Origin: RPRB01 sp035543115
GTDB taxonomy: Bacteria; Myxococcota; Myxococcia; Myxococcales; Myxococcaceae
NCBI GenBank assembly: GCA_035543115.1
Contig: DATKKF010000066.1
Coordinates: 1-64,000, forward strand
DNA length: 64,000 bases
Direction: 5' to 3'
Below, one piece after another: positions 39,355 to 47,097 of the stretch (positions within the stretch are counted from its first letter, which is position 1; each line of letters opens with the position of its first letter). A program made the translations under genes and the position numbers. Under the pieces are notes generated by a model. The model was not told the DNA's origin. It saw nothing but the letters and a program-made list of their open reading frames with translations, and searched no databases.

Positions 39355-40374
39355 TCAGGCCGCCAGCGCCCAGCGGTCCACTGGCCCGTCGCCGAGGCGG
39401 CGAACCCGGGCCGCGTCCTCGAGCACCTCGAGGTTCCCCACCACCTCGGAGAGCGTGAGGTACAGCCGCGCGCCCTGCTGCGGCCCGAACAGCACCTCGG
39501 ACAGCTCCACCGGCGTGCGCGGGCCGGCCTCGAGCGCCGCGAGGAGCTTCTCCTGCCGCCGCTCGTAGAAGCGAACCAGCGAGTCGATCGCCGCGCGGTG
39601 CCCCTGGAACGGCGCGCCGTGCCCGGGGAGCACCCACTCCACGTCGAGCGCGCGGACCCGGGTGATGCTGTGGAGGTACTGCATCAGGGCGCGCCGGGTG
39701 GTGTGGTCGTCGACCAGCTCGAGGAACGGATTCGGTGAGGTCCGGGCGAGCAGGTGGTCGTCGGCGAAGAGCAGCCGCTGCTCTGGCTCCCAGAGGCACA
39801 CCAGTCCCGGGGTGTGGCCGGGGAGGTGGAGCACCTCGAGCCGGACCTTGCCGATGGGGAAGTGCTCGCCCTCGCTGAGCGGACGGGCCCGGGCCGGGTC
39901 CACGCGGCGGCTGAACTTGCCGGTGTGCCGCCCGATCGATACCAGCCGCGGGAGCTGCTCCTCGGGCACGCCCTGCCGGCGAAGGAAGGCGGTATAGGCG
40001 GGGGCCCGGGTCTCCCAGACGTCCTCACCCACCACCTTCTCCATGTCCCCGGGGTGCACCCGCACCGGCGCGCCGCTCAGCTCGGAGAGGAGCTGGGCAT
40101 TCCCGGAGTGGTCCACGTGGCCATGGCTGACCACGACCTGGGTGCAGCGGCGGAGGTCGAGCCCCGCGGCCCGGGCGCCGGCGTGCAACGCCTCCACGCC
40201 CTCGGGCGTGCCGATGCCGGTGTCGAAGAACGCCACCCCGCCCCGGCCGTCCTCGATGGCGTAAGCGTTCACCGGCCCGCCCGCGTCGGGGAAGGGCACC
40301 GGCATGGAGAGCCGGTGGATGCCGAGGGCGCGGAGGACCAGGTCCCCCTCCGGGAGTGCGTGCGCGGTCGTCAC
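39355..40374 (-). CDS. MBL-fold metallo-hydrolase
   Basis: 339 residues, glyoxalase II/lactamase superfamily. Metal motif SHGHVDHSG near residue 90, further ligands in HLPGHTPG, FADDHLL and LPGHG. A C-terminal winged-helix-like part (about 275-339, LLAALEAGPRTPVELSEVLFG) resembles the LACTB2 group, whose members hydrolyse thioesters or nucleic acids. GTG at 40374 overlaps the etfA stop as GTGA, so it is the third gene of the etfB-etfA operon; a thioester substrate would fit with that company, by inference. Confidence 0.9.
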   Translation of the reverse strand: MTTAHALPEGDLVLRALGIHRLSMPVPFPDAGGPVNAYAIEDGRGGVAFFDTGIGTPEGVEALHAGARAAGLDLRRCTQVVVSHGHVDHSGNAQLLSELSGAPVRVHPGDMEKVVGEDVWETRAPAYTAFLRRQGVPEEQLPRLVSIGRHTGKFSRRVDPARARPLSEGEHFPIGKVRLEVLHLPGHTPGLVCLWEPEQRLLFADDHLLARTSPNPFLELVDDHTTRRALMQYLHSITRVRALDVEWVLPGHGAPFQGHRAAIDSLVRFYERRQEKLLAALEAGPRTPVELSEVLFGPQQGARLYLTLSEVVGNLEVLEDAARVRRLGDGPVDRWALAA

Positions 40375-41342
40375 TTCGCCGCGTGGATGGCCGCGCGGAG
40401 CTCGGGCAGGACCTTGAACAGGTCCGCCACGATTCCGTAGTCGGCCACCTGGAAGATGGGAGCCTCGGGGTCCTTGTTGATCGCCACGATGGTCTTGCTG
40501 CCCTTCATCCCCGCCAGGTGCTGGATGGCGCCGGAGATGCCCGCGGCGATGTACAGCTTCGGGGCGACCACCTTCCCGGTCTGGCCGACCTGGTAGTCGT
40601 TGGGTACCCAGCCGGCGTCGCACACCGCCCGGGAGGCGCCCACGGCGGCGCCGAGCTCGTCGGCGAGCGCCTCGATCTCCTTGAAGTCACCCTTGGTGCC
40701 GCGGCCGCCGGACACGACGATGCTGGCCTCGGTCAGCTCGGGGCGGGCGCTTTTCACCTCGTTGAAGGAGACGAACTGGGTGGGAGAGCTCGCCACCTCG
40801 GCCGGAGGCTGGAACGCCTTCACCTCGGCGGGGGCGCCACCCGGCTCGGCGGCGGAGAACTCGGTGGCCCGGACGGTGAAGGCCTTCACCGGCGTCATGA
40901 GCTTCACCTCGGCGATGACGCTGCCTGCCCACATCGGACGGGTGAAGGTGATGTCCGTGCCCGAGCCGCCGAAGGCAGTGACCTCGGAGGCCATGGCGGC
41001 CTTCAGCTTCGCGGCGACGCGCGGAAGCAGGTCACGCCCCTGCGCGGTGGCGGCGGCGCCCACGAAGTCGGCGCCGATGGAGGCCGCCAGCGCCGCGACG
41101 GCAGGGGCGAACGACTCGGCGACGTAGTGGGCGAAGGCCGGCGAGGCGACGGTGTGGATGACCGCCGCGCCATACGGCTTGAGCGTCTCGGCGAGCTTCG
41201 CCGGGTCCTGGGCGAGCACCGCGAGGTGCAAGGGCGCGCCGACCTTTTGCGCGAGATCCTTCCCCGCGGCGACGGCGTTGAGGGTGGCCTTGCGCAGCTG
41301 CCCGTCGGGCTGGGCCTCGGCAACGATGAGGACGGTGGACAT
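40371..41342 (-). CDS. etfA: electron transfer flavoprotein alpha subunit
   Basis: With EtfB, carries electrons from acyl-CoA and related dehydrogenases to the respiratory chain through FAD. 323 residues: N-terminal MSTVLIVAEAQPDGQLRKAT, then the FAD-binding C-terminal domain with IVVSGGRGTKGDF, VGQTGKVVAPKLYIAAGISG and GSKTIVAINKDPEAPIFQVA. The signature AAGISGAIQHLAGM is standard. Length is normal. It follows etfB after 15 bases and overlaps the hydrolase gene downstream. Confidence 0.96.
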   Translation of the reverse strand: MSTVLIVAEAQPDGQLRKATLNAVAAGKDLAQKVGAPLHLAVLAQDPAKLAETLKPYGAAVIHTVASPAFAHYVAESFAPAVAALAASIGADFVGAAATAQGRDLLPRVAAKLKAAMASEVTAFGGSGTDITFTRPMWAGSVIAEVKLMTPVKAFTVRATEFSAAEPGGAPAEVKAFQPPAEVASSPTQFVSFNEVKSARPELTEASIVVSGGRGTKGDFKEIEALADELGAAVGASRAVCDAGWVPNDYQVGQTGKVVAPKLYIAAGISGAIQHLAGMKGSKTIVAINKDPEAPIFQVADYGIVADLFKVLPELRAAIHAAK

Positions 41343-41357
41343 GGCTCTTGGTTTCCC

Positions 41358-42155
41358 TCAGATGACCTTGGCTTCGTTCTTCAGCTTGGTGAACAGCTCC
41401 TGCACGTCGCCGACCTTGATGCCGGCCTTGCGCGGCGGAGGAGCGGACATCTTCACCACCTCGACCTGCGGCGTCGCGTCGACGCCGAGCGCCGCGGGCG
41501 TGAGCTCCTCGATGGGCTTGCTCTTGGCCTTCATGATGCCCGGGAGCGAGGCGTAGCGCGGGAGGTTGAGACGGAGGTCGGTGGTGACCACCGCCGGGAG
41601 CTTGACACTCACCGTGGCCAGGCCGTTGTCGACCTCGCGGACGACCTGGGCGCTCTTTCCGTCGGCGGCGATCTGGATGGCGGGCGTCTTGGCCTTCTCC
41701 GCGTCGCTCTCCAGCGACTCGACCTTGGAGGCGAAGGTGCCCTGGCTCCAGCCGAGCCACTCGGCGAGGTACTGGCCGGTCTGGCTCTGGTCGTCGTCGA
41801 TGCTCTGCTTGCCGAGGATGGCCAGGTCCGGCTTCTCGCGCTCGATGACGCCCTTGAGCAGCGCGGCGGCGGACATCGGGTCCAGCGCCCCGGCGTGGTT
41901 CACCCACACCGCCTTGGTGGCGCCCATCGCCAAAGCGTGGCGCAGCTGCTCCTGGACCTCCTTGGGCCCGATGCTGACCACCACCACCTCGCCACCGTGC
42001 TTGGCGGCGAGGCGGAGACCCTCCTCGACGGCGATCTCGTCGAAGGGGTTGATCTTGTACTTCAGCCCCTCCTGCACGATGCCGGAGCCGTCGGTCTTCA
42101 CCTTGATCTTCGACTCGGGATCTTCCACCCGCTTCGCGGTCACCAGGATCTTCAC
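41358..42155 (-). CDS. etfB: electron transfer flavoprotein beta subunit
   Basis: Partner of EtfA, binding AMP. 265 residues beginning MKILVTAKRVEDPESK (first codon GTG) and including the family signature VEEGLRLAAKHGGEVVVVSI and KQSIDDDQSQTGQ, with the conserved C-terminal Pro/Lys-rich recognition region (PPPRKAGIKV). GTG at 42155 is chosen because AGGGGAG lies six bases upstream; a TTG at 42161 would start immediately after that site and is unlikely. First gene of a three-gene operon, divergent from livJ. Confidence 0.96.
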   Translation of the reverse strand: MKILVTAKRVEDPESKIKVKTDGSGIVQEGLKYKINPFDEIAVEEGLRLAAKHGGEVVVVSIGPKEVQEQLRHALAMGATKAVWVNHAGALDPMSAAALLKGVIEREKPDLAILGKQSIDDDQSQTGQYLAEWLGWSQGTFASKVESLESDAEKAKTPAIQIAADGKSAQVVREVDNGLATVSVKLPAVVTTDLRLNLPRYASLPGIMKAKSKPIEELTPAALGVDATPQVEVVKMSAPPPRKAGIKVGDVQELFTKLKNEAKVI

Positions 42156-42528
42156 GTCCAACTCCCCTGAGATGGGCCCACGTCACGCTTGACGCAGCGC
42201 GACAGACTCCTGGATTGATTTACGCGTCAACCCCGGAGGGTGCAACCCGTTTCGGTGGCGGCGTTCCCTCCGGAACTCGGGACCGCGAGTCCCCGGCGGG
42301 TGCGGTTCAGCGGCTCGGCGGAGTCCTTCGCCGGGACGTCGCCGAGGTCGGGGCGGTTACTGGATGGACTCGGTGCGGGCGGAGTGGACGGCCGTGCGCT
42401 GGCGAGGCAGGCGCTCGGCCCGGCCAGGAAACGTGCTGCGCCGCGTCGCGCTTTCCCCGTGAGGTCGCGCTCGGCGGACGTGCTACGTGGTCGCAGCTGG
42501 ACGGCAACGGCTTCATGGAGGGGTTGAA
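42156..42528. promoter_or_regulatory. 373-base divergent control region between etfB and livJ
   Basis: No supported gene. Near the etfB end it contains CGTCA-CGCT-TGACG (42181-42194) and the longer inverted pair TTGACGC (42189-42195)/GCGTCAA (42224-42230). These share the half-site TGACGC and could be a regulator's operator between the two operons. TTGACG on the minus strand may serve as -35 for etfB. The livJ promoter is not obvious. Confidence 0.5.
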
Positions 42529-43728
42529 ATGTCGCGACTCGCATGCCTAGGCGCCCTCGCGGTGGTCGTCTTCGGACTGCCTGCCCGCGCGCAGGACGAG
42601 GTCCGGATCGGCGCGGTGCTCCCGGTCACCGGCAAGGAGTCGAAGATCGGCGGCGCCTACAAGCAGGCCACCGAGCTCGCGGTCAAGGAGGCCAACGACG
42701 CGGGCGGAGTGCAGGTCGGCGGCAAGAAGATGAAGGTGAACCTCTCGCTGCTCGACGACACCTCCGACGCGTCGAAGAGCGCGCAGCTGGTCGAGCAGCT
42801 CATCACCCAGAACAAGTCCCACGCGATCATCGGCGGCTACGGTTCGCACCTCGTCCAGGCACAGTCGGTGGTGCCGGACCGCTACGGCGTCCCGTACCTG
42901 TCGGGCGGCGCGGGCGCGACGGCCATCTACGGCCGGAGCAAGTGGGTGTTCGGCACCCTTTCCCCGGTGGAGCACCTGGCCGACACCCAGATGAAGTTCC
43001 TCGACGACCTGGTGAAGCAGGGCAAGCTCAAGACGCCGCTCACCATCGCCCTGGTCACCGAGAACACCGAGCACGGAAACGACTACGTGAAGGGCGTGAC
43101 CGACTTCGTGAAGAGCCACCCCGGATACAAGGTGGTGGTCCAGGAGAAGTTCGAGCTCAACACCACCGACTACCGCCCCCTGCTCCAGCGGGTCGCGGAG
43201 GCCAAGGCGGACCTGTTCCTCGCCGACTCGCACCTCGAGGACTTCATCGCCATGCACCGGACGTACACCCAGATGGGGCTGCACCACCTGATGCTGACGC
43301 ACGGCGCGCGGGGCTCGGACGCGGCGGCGCGCAAGGCGCTCGGGCCGGCGACCGACTTCGTGTTCGCGAGCGGCTGGTGGTCGGATCTCCTGCCCTACCC
43401 CCAGGTCAAGGAGTTCAACGCCCGGTACAAGGCCGCCACCGGCGTGGAGCCGCAGTGGTACCACGCGATGGCCTACGAGACGACGCGGGCGCTCCTGGTC
43501 GCCATCTCCAAGGCGGGCTCGCTCGATCCGGAGAAGATCCGCGCCGCGCTGGCGGGCCTGAGGATGGAGAAGAGCATCGCCCCCGGCCAGGTGCTCTCCT
43601 TCACCAGGACCGGACAGTGCGACCTGCCGTTCGTGGTGACGCAGAACAAGCCGGGCGGGAAGGTGGATCTGGTCTGGCCCAAGGAGGACGCGACCGGGCC
43701 GACGATCGCGCCCATCCCCACCAAGTGA
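42529..43728 (+). CDS. livJ: branched-chain amino acid type ABC transporter substrate-binding protein
   Basis: Periplasmic receptor of a HAAT-family importer. 399 residues; signal peptide MSRLACLGALAVVVFGLPARA with an AQA-like cleavage site, then IGAVLPVTGKESKIGGAYK, the typical start of the type 1 periplasmic-binding fold, and GGYGSHLVQAQSVV and ENTEHGNDYVKG. The family also takes up amides, urea and aromatic acids, so leucine-type specificity is inferred only from the operon. ATG 42529 follows a GGAGGGG site. First of five livJHMGF genes. Confidence 0.93.
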   Translation: MSRLACLGALAVVVFGLPARAQDEVRIGAVLPVTGKESKIGGAYKQATELAVKEANDAGGVQVGGKKMKVNLSLLDDTSDASKSAQLVEQLITQNKSHAIIGGYGSHLVQAQSVVPDRYGVPYLSGGAGATAIYGRSKWVFGTLSPVEHLADTQMKFLDDLVKQGKLKTPLTIALVTENTEHGNDYVKGVTDFVKSHPGYKVVVQEKFELNTTDYRPLLQRVAEAKADLFLADSHLEDFIAMHRTYTQMGLHHLMLTHGARGSDAAARKALGPATDFVFASGWWSDLLPYPQVKEFNARYKAATGVEPQWYHAMAYETTRALLVAISKAGSLDPEKIRAALAGLRMEKSIAPGQVLSFTRTGQCDLPFVVTQNKPGGKVDLVWPKEDATGPTIAPIPTK

Positions 43729-43750
43729 GCCCGGGCGGCCAGGAGCCGGT

Positions 43751-44656
43751 GTGCAGAAGCTCGTCGTCGTCGCGCTGAATTCCCTGCTCGCCGCCGGCCT
43801 CTACGCCACCATGTCGTACGGGCTGGCGGTCATCTACGGGGTGATGCGGATCATCAACCTGGCGCACGCCGGGCTGATGATGCTGGCCGCCTACGCGACG
43901 TACGCGCTCAACGACCGGTTCGGGCTCGACCCGTTCCTGTCGCTGGTCATCGTCGCCCCGGCGTTCTTCCTGATCGGCGTGGCGCTGTACGCCACCCTCA
44001 TCCGCTGGCTCGCCCGCTCCTCGGCCGGCCCCTCGATGCAGTCGCTCTTGCTGCTCTTCGGCGTGTGGCTGGTGCTGCAGAACCTGGCGTACGCCATCTG
44101 GGGCGGGGACACCCAGTCGATCCTCACCCCGTACACCATGCAGTCGCTCGAGGTGCTCGGCGGACGCTTCGGGGTGCCGCAGATCCTGGTCTTCGGGGTG
44201 AGCATCCTCTCGCTGGTGGGGCTCAACCTCGTCCTGCGCCGCACCTACCTGGGGAAGGCCATCCGCGCGGTGACCCAGAACCGCGACGCGGCGATGCTCT
44301 CCGGGGTCAACGCCGGGCAGATCGCGGCGGTGGCGTTCGGGATCGGCACCGCGTTCGCGGCGATGGCCGGGAGCATGCTGAGCACGCTCTATGCCTTCAC
44401 CCCGGACTTCGGGCGCAGCTTCCTCCTGAAAGCGTTCTGCATCATCGTGCTCGGTGGGATGGAGAGCTTCACCGGAGTCGCGGTGGGCGCCCTGGTGCTG
44501 GCGTTCATCGAGAACTTCGCCTCGGCGTACACCTCGATCCCGGTCTCGTACCAGGACGCGATCAGCTTCACCCTCCTGGTGGTGGTGCTGGTTGCCGCCC
44601 CCGGTGGGCTCCCCGGCCTGTGGCGGATGCTCGACCGGCGGGCATTGGCACGCTGA
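43751..44656 (+). CDS. livH: branched-chain amino acid type ABC transporter permease LivH
   Basis: First membrane subunit of the importer. 301 residues, about eight helices, opening with LVVVALNSLLAAGLYATMSYGLAVIYG (split reading) and the LivH signature MRIINLAHAGLMMLAAY. The cytoplasmic coupling segment GKAIRAVTQNRDAAMLSGVN and the GSMLSTLYAFTPDFG region are conserved. The start is GTG at 43751, 22 bases after livJ. The TGA overlaps the livM ATG (TGATG). Confidence 0.92.
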   Translation: MQKLVVVALNSLLAAGLYATMSYGLAVIYGVMRIINLAHAGLMMLAAYATYALNDRFGLDPFLSLVIVAPAFFLIGVALYATLIRWLARSSAGPSMQSLLLLFGVWLVLQNLAYAIWGGDTQSILTPYTMQSLEVLGGRFGVPQILVFGVSILSLVGLNLVLRRTYLGKAIRAVTQNRDAAMLSGVNAGQIAAVAFGIGTAFAAMAGSMLSTLYAFTPDFGRSFLLKAFCIIVLGGMESFTGVAVGALVLAFIENFASAYTSIPVSYQDAISFTLLVVVLVAAPGGLPGLWRMLDRRALAR

Positions 44657-45627
44657 TGGGCCTCTTCCGCCGCCACCCGGTGCTGCCACTCGGGCTGCTC
44701 TTCGCCGCAGGACTCGTGCTCGCGCCGCTGTTCGCCCCGCGAGGGACGCTGAACGACCTCTGGAACATGGCGTTCTACGTGGTGCTCGCCTCGGCGTGGA
44801 ACCTGCTCGGGGGATTCGCCGGGCAGGTCTCGCTCGGGTACTCGGCGTTCGTGGGCATCGGGGCGTACACCACGGTGCTTCTGGCGAACGCGGGCTGGTC
44901 CCCGGCGCTGACCTTGCCGGTGGGCGCGGCGATCGCGGTCGCCTTCAGCGTGGCGGTTGGGTTGCCGACCTTCCGGCTGCGCGGGCCGTACTTCACCATC
45001 GCCACCATCGGGGTGGGCGAGGCGGTGCGGGTCATCGCCTCGGGGCTCGAGTTCACCGGCGGCTCGAGCGGGCTGCGGATGCCCGCGGGCACCTTCGACT
45101 TCAGCACCAACTACCACGCCATGGTGGGGCTGGCGCTGGTGACGCTCGCGCTGGTGGCCGGGCTGCAGCAGCACGCCTTCGGGCTATCGCTGGAGGCGAT
45201 CCGCCAGGACATCGACGCGGCCGAGGCCCTGGGAGTGAACTCGACGCGGACCAAGCTCCAGGCGCACGCCATCTCCGCCGCGCTGGTGGCCATTGCCGGC
45301 GGACTGTTCGCGACCAACTTCCAGTACATCAGCCCGGGGAGCGTGTTCGACTTCCGGCTCTCGCTGACCATCGTGCTGATGCCCATCGTCGGCGGGATGG
45401 GGACGCTGGTCGGCCCGGTGCTCGGGGCGATGCTCTTCAGCTATCTACAGATCAAGCTGCTGGCGAGCCCGGCGCTGCGGGACTCGTACCTTTTCATCTA
45501 CGGTGGGCTCCTCATCGTGGTGATGCTGTTCGAGCCCAAGGGCATGGTCGGGCTCTGGGAGCGGCTGGTGGGGCTGCGACCCTGGCGACGGACCCCGGCG
45601 GTGGCGGAGGCGCGCCGTGTCAGCTGA
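44656..45627 (+). CDS. livM: branched-chain amino acid type ABC transporter permease LivM
   Basis: Second membrane subunit. 323 residues, about nine helices, with the LivM signature LLGGFAGQVSLGYSAFVGIG near residue 48, the coupling helix LEAIRQDIDAAEALGVNSTR, and GGMGTLVGPVLGAMLF near the end. The ATG at 44656 shares bases with the livH stop; the frame is open to 44065 only as a shadow of livH. It overlaps livG by 11 bases. Confidence 0.93.
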   Translation: MGLFRRHPVLPLGLLFAAGLVLAPLFAPRGTLNDLWNMAFYVVLASAWNLLGGFAGQVSLGYSAFVGIGAYTTVLLANAGWSPALTLPVGAAIAVAFSVAVGLPTFRLRGPYFTIATIGVGEAVRVIASGLEFTGGSSGLRMPAGTFDFSTNYHAMVGLALVTLALVAGLQQHAFGLSLEAIRQDIDAAEALGVNSTRTKLQAHAISAALVAIAGGLFATNFQYISPGSVFDFRLSLTIVLMPIVGGMGTLVGPVLGAMLFSYLQIKLLASPALRDSYLFIYGGLLIVVMLFEPKGMVGLWERLVGLRPWRRTPAVAEARRVS

Positions 45628-46366
45628 CGCAGGGCCGATCCTCGCGGTCGGCTCGGTGAGCAAGCGGTTCGGCGGGCTGCTGGCGCTGGACTCGGTCTCG
45701 TTCGAGGTCCAGCGCGGCGAGATCTTCAGCGTCATCGGGCCGAACGGCGCGGGGAAGACGACGCTCTTCTCCTGCCTGGTGGGCTCGGTGACCCCGACCT
45801 CCGGAAGCGTGCGCTTCGATGGCGAGGAGCTCTCGGGGCTGCGGAACGATCAGATCGTTTCTCGCGGGCTGGTCCGCACGCACCAGATCGTCCGTCCCTT
45901 CCGCGACATGACGGTGGCAGACAACGTCCGGGTGGGCGTGCTCTACGGCCGGCTCCGGCTGCGAGGCACGAAGGCACGCGAGCGGGTGGACGAGGTGCTG
46001 ACCCGCACTCAGCTCGGCCACCGCGCGCAGGCCAAGGCGGGCGTCCTGAGCATCGGCGAGCTGAAGCGCCTGGAGATCGCCCGGGCCCTGGCCACCGGCC
46101 CCGAGGTGCTCTGCCTGGACGAGGTGATGGGAGGGCTGAACCCGGCGGAGATCCTGCAGGCGATGGCGCTGGTCCGCGCCCTGCGGGACGGCGGTCTGAC
46201 CATCCTGATGATCGAGCACCACGTCCACGCGGTGGCGGGCCTGTCGGACCGGCTGGTGGTGCTGAACTTCGGCAAGAAGATCGCCGAGGGCCGGCCGGCG
46301 GAGGTCCTGCGCGATCCGGCGGTGGTGGCTGCGTACCTCGGGGACGAGATGGAGGGCCTGGCGTGA
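45617..46366 (+). CDS. livG: ABC transporter ATP-binding protein LivG
   Basis: One of two ATPase subunits driving the importer. 249 residues with Walker A GPNGAGKTT near residue 41, the signature motif reading LSIGELKRLEIARAL, and Walker B EVLCLDEVMGGLNP. The signature Q-loop/LSGGQ equivalent (LSIGE) is the usual LivG variant. Starts with GTG at 45617; GTGA overlap couples it to livF. Confidence 0.93.
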   Translation: MSADAGPILAVGSVSKRFGGLLALDSVSFEVQRGEIFSVIGPNGAGKTTLFSCLVGSVTPTSGSVRFDGEELSGLRNDQIVSRGLVRTHQIVRPFRDMTVADNVRVGVLYGRLRLRGTKARERVDEVLTRTQLGHRAQAKAGVLSIGELKRLEIARALATGPEVLCLDEVMGGLNPAEILQAMALVRALRDGGLTILMIEHHVHAVAGLSDRLVVLNFGKKIAEGRPAEVLRDPAVVAAYLGDEMEGLA

Positions 46367-47082
46367 GGGCACTGGAGGTGGAAGGGATGGACGTCTTCTA
46401 CCGGGACGTCCAGGCGGTGTGGGACGTGTCGTTCGACGTCGAGTCCGGGGAGATCGTCACCCTGGTCGGGGCGAACGGCGCGGGGAAGACCACGTCGCTG
46501 CGGACCATCGCCGGGCTGATCAAGCCACGCCGGGGGATGATCCGCTTCCAGGGCGAGGAGGTGAGCGGGCTGCCGGCGTACCGCCTGGTCGAGCGCGGGC
46601 TGGTGCTGGTGCCCGAGGCGCGGCAACTCTGGCCGCAGATGACCGTGCGGGAAAATCTGGAGATGGGCGCCTACGGCAAGGAGGCCCGCACGCACCGGAG
46701 GGAGACGCTGCGCGCGGTGCTGGAGATGTTCCCCATCCTCGAGAAACGGGCGCACCAGAACGCAGGGACGCTGAGCGGCGGCGAGCAGCAGATGTGCGCC
46801 ATAGGCCGGGGGCTGATGGCGCGCCCGAAGCTGCTGATGCTCGACGAGCCGTCGCTCGGGCTGGCGCCGATGCTGGTCCGGCAGGTGTTCGCGGCACTCA
46901 AGGAGATCAACGGCCGCGGGGTGACCGTGCTCCTGGTCGAGCAGAACGTCCACCATGCGCTGGCCCTGGCGAACCGGGGCTTCGTGCTCGAGACGGGGCA
47001 CCTGACGCTGTCGGGGAGGACCAAGGACCTCCTCGGCGATCAGCGGGTGAAGGAGAAGTTCCTCGGCGAGGCGGCGCTCTAG
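46363..47082 (+). CDS. livF: ABC transporter ATP-binding protein LivF
   Basis: Second ATPase subunit. 239 residues: Walker A GANGAGKTTSLRTI near residue 36, the signature LSGGEQQMCAIGRGLM, Walker B LLMLDEPSLGLAP and the switch His region VEQNVHHAL. Length is standard for LivF. GTG 46363 overlaps the livG stop. It completes the livJHMGF operon; the next gene, at 47098, is on the opposite strand. Confidence 0.94.
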   Translation: MRALEVEGMDVFYRDVQAVWDVSFDVESGEIVTLVGANGAGKTTSLRTIAGLIKPRRGMIRFQGEEVSGLPAYRLVERGLVLVPEARQLWPQMTVRENLEMGAYGKEARTHRRETLRAVLEMFPILEKRAHQNAGTLSGGEQQMCAIGRGLMARPKLLMLDEPSLGLAPMLVRQVFAALKEINGRGVTVLLVEQNVHHALALANRGFVLETGHLTLSGRTKDLLGDQRVKEKFLGEAAL

Positions 47083-47097
47083 GCCCCCTGCACGGGC

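Noticed and set aside
42215..42550. Short frames on both strands between etfB and livJ
   Set aside because: No family similarity, no start signals; the region reads as control DNA.
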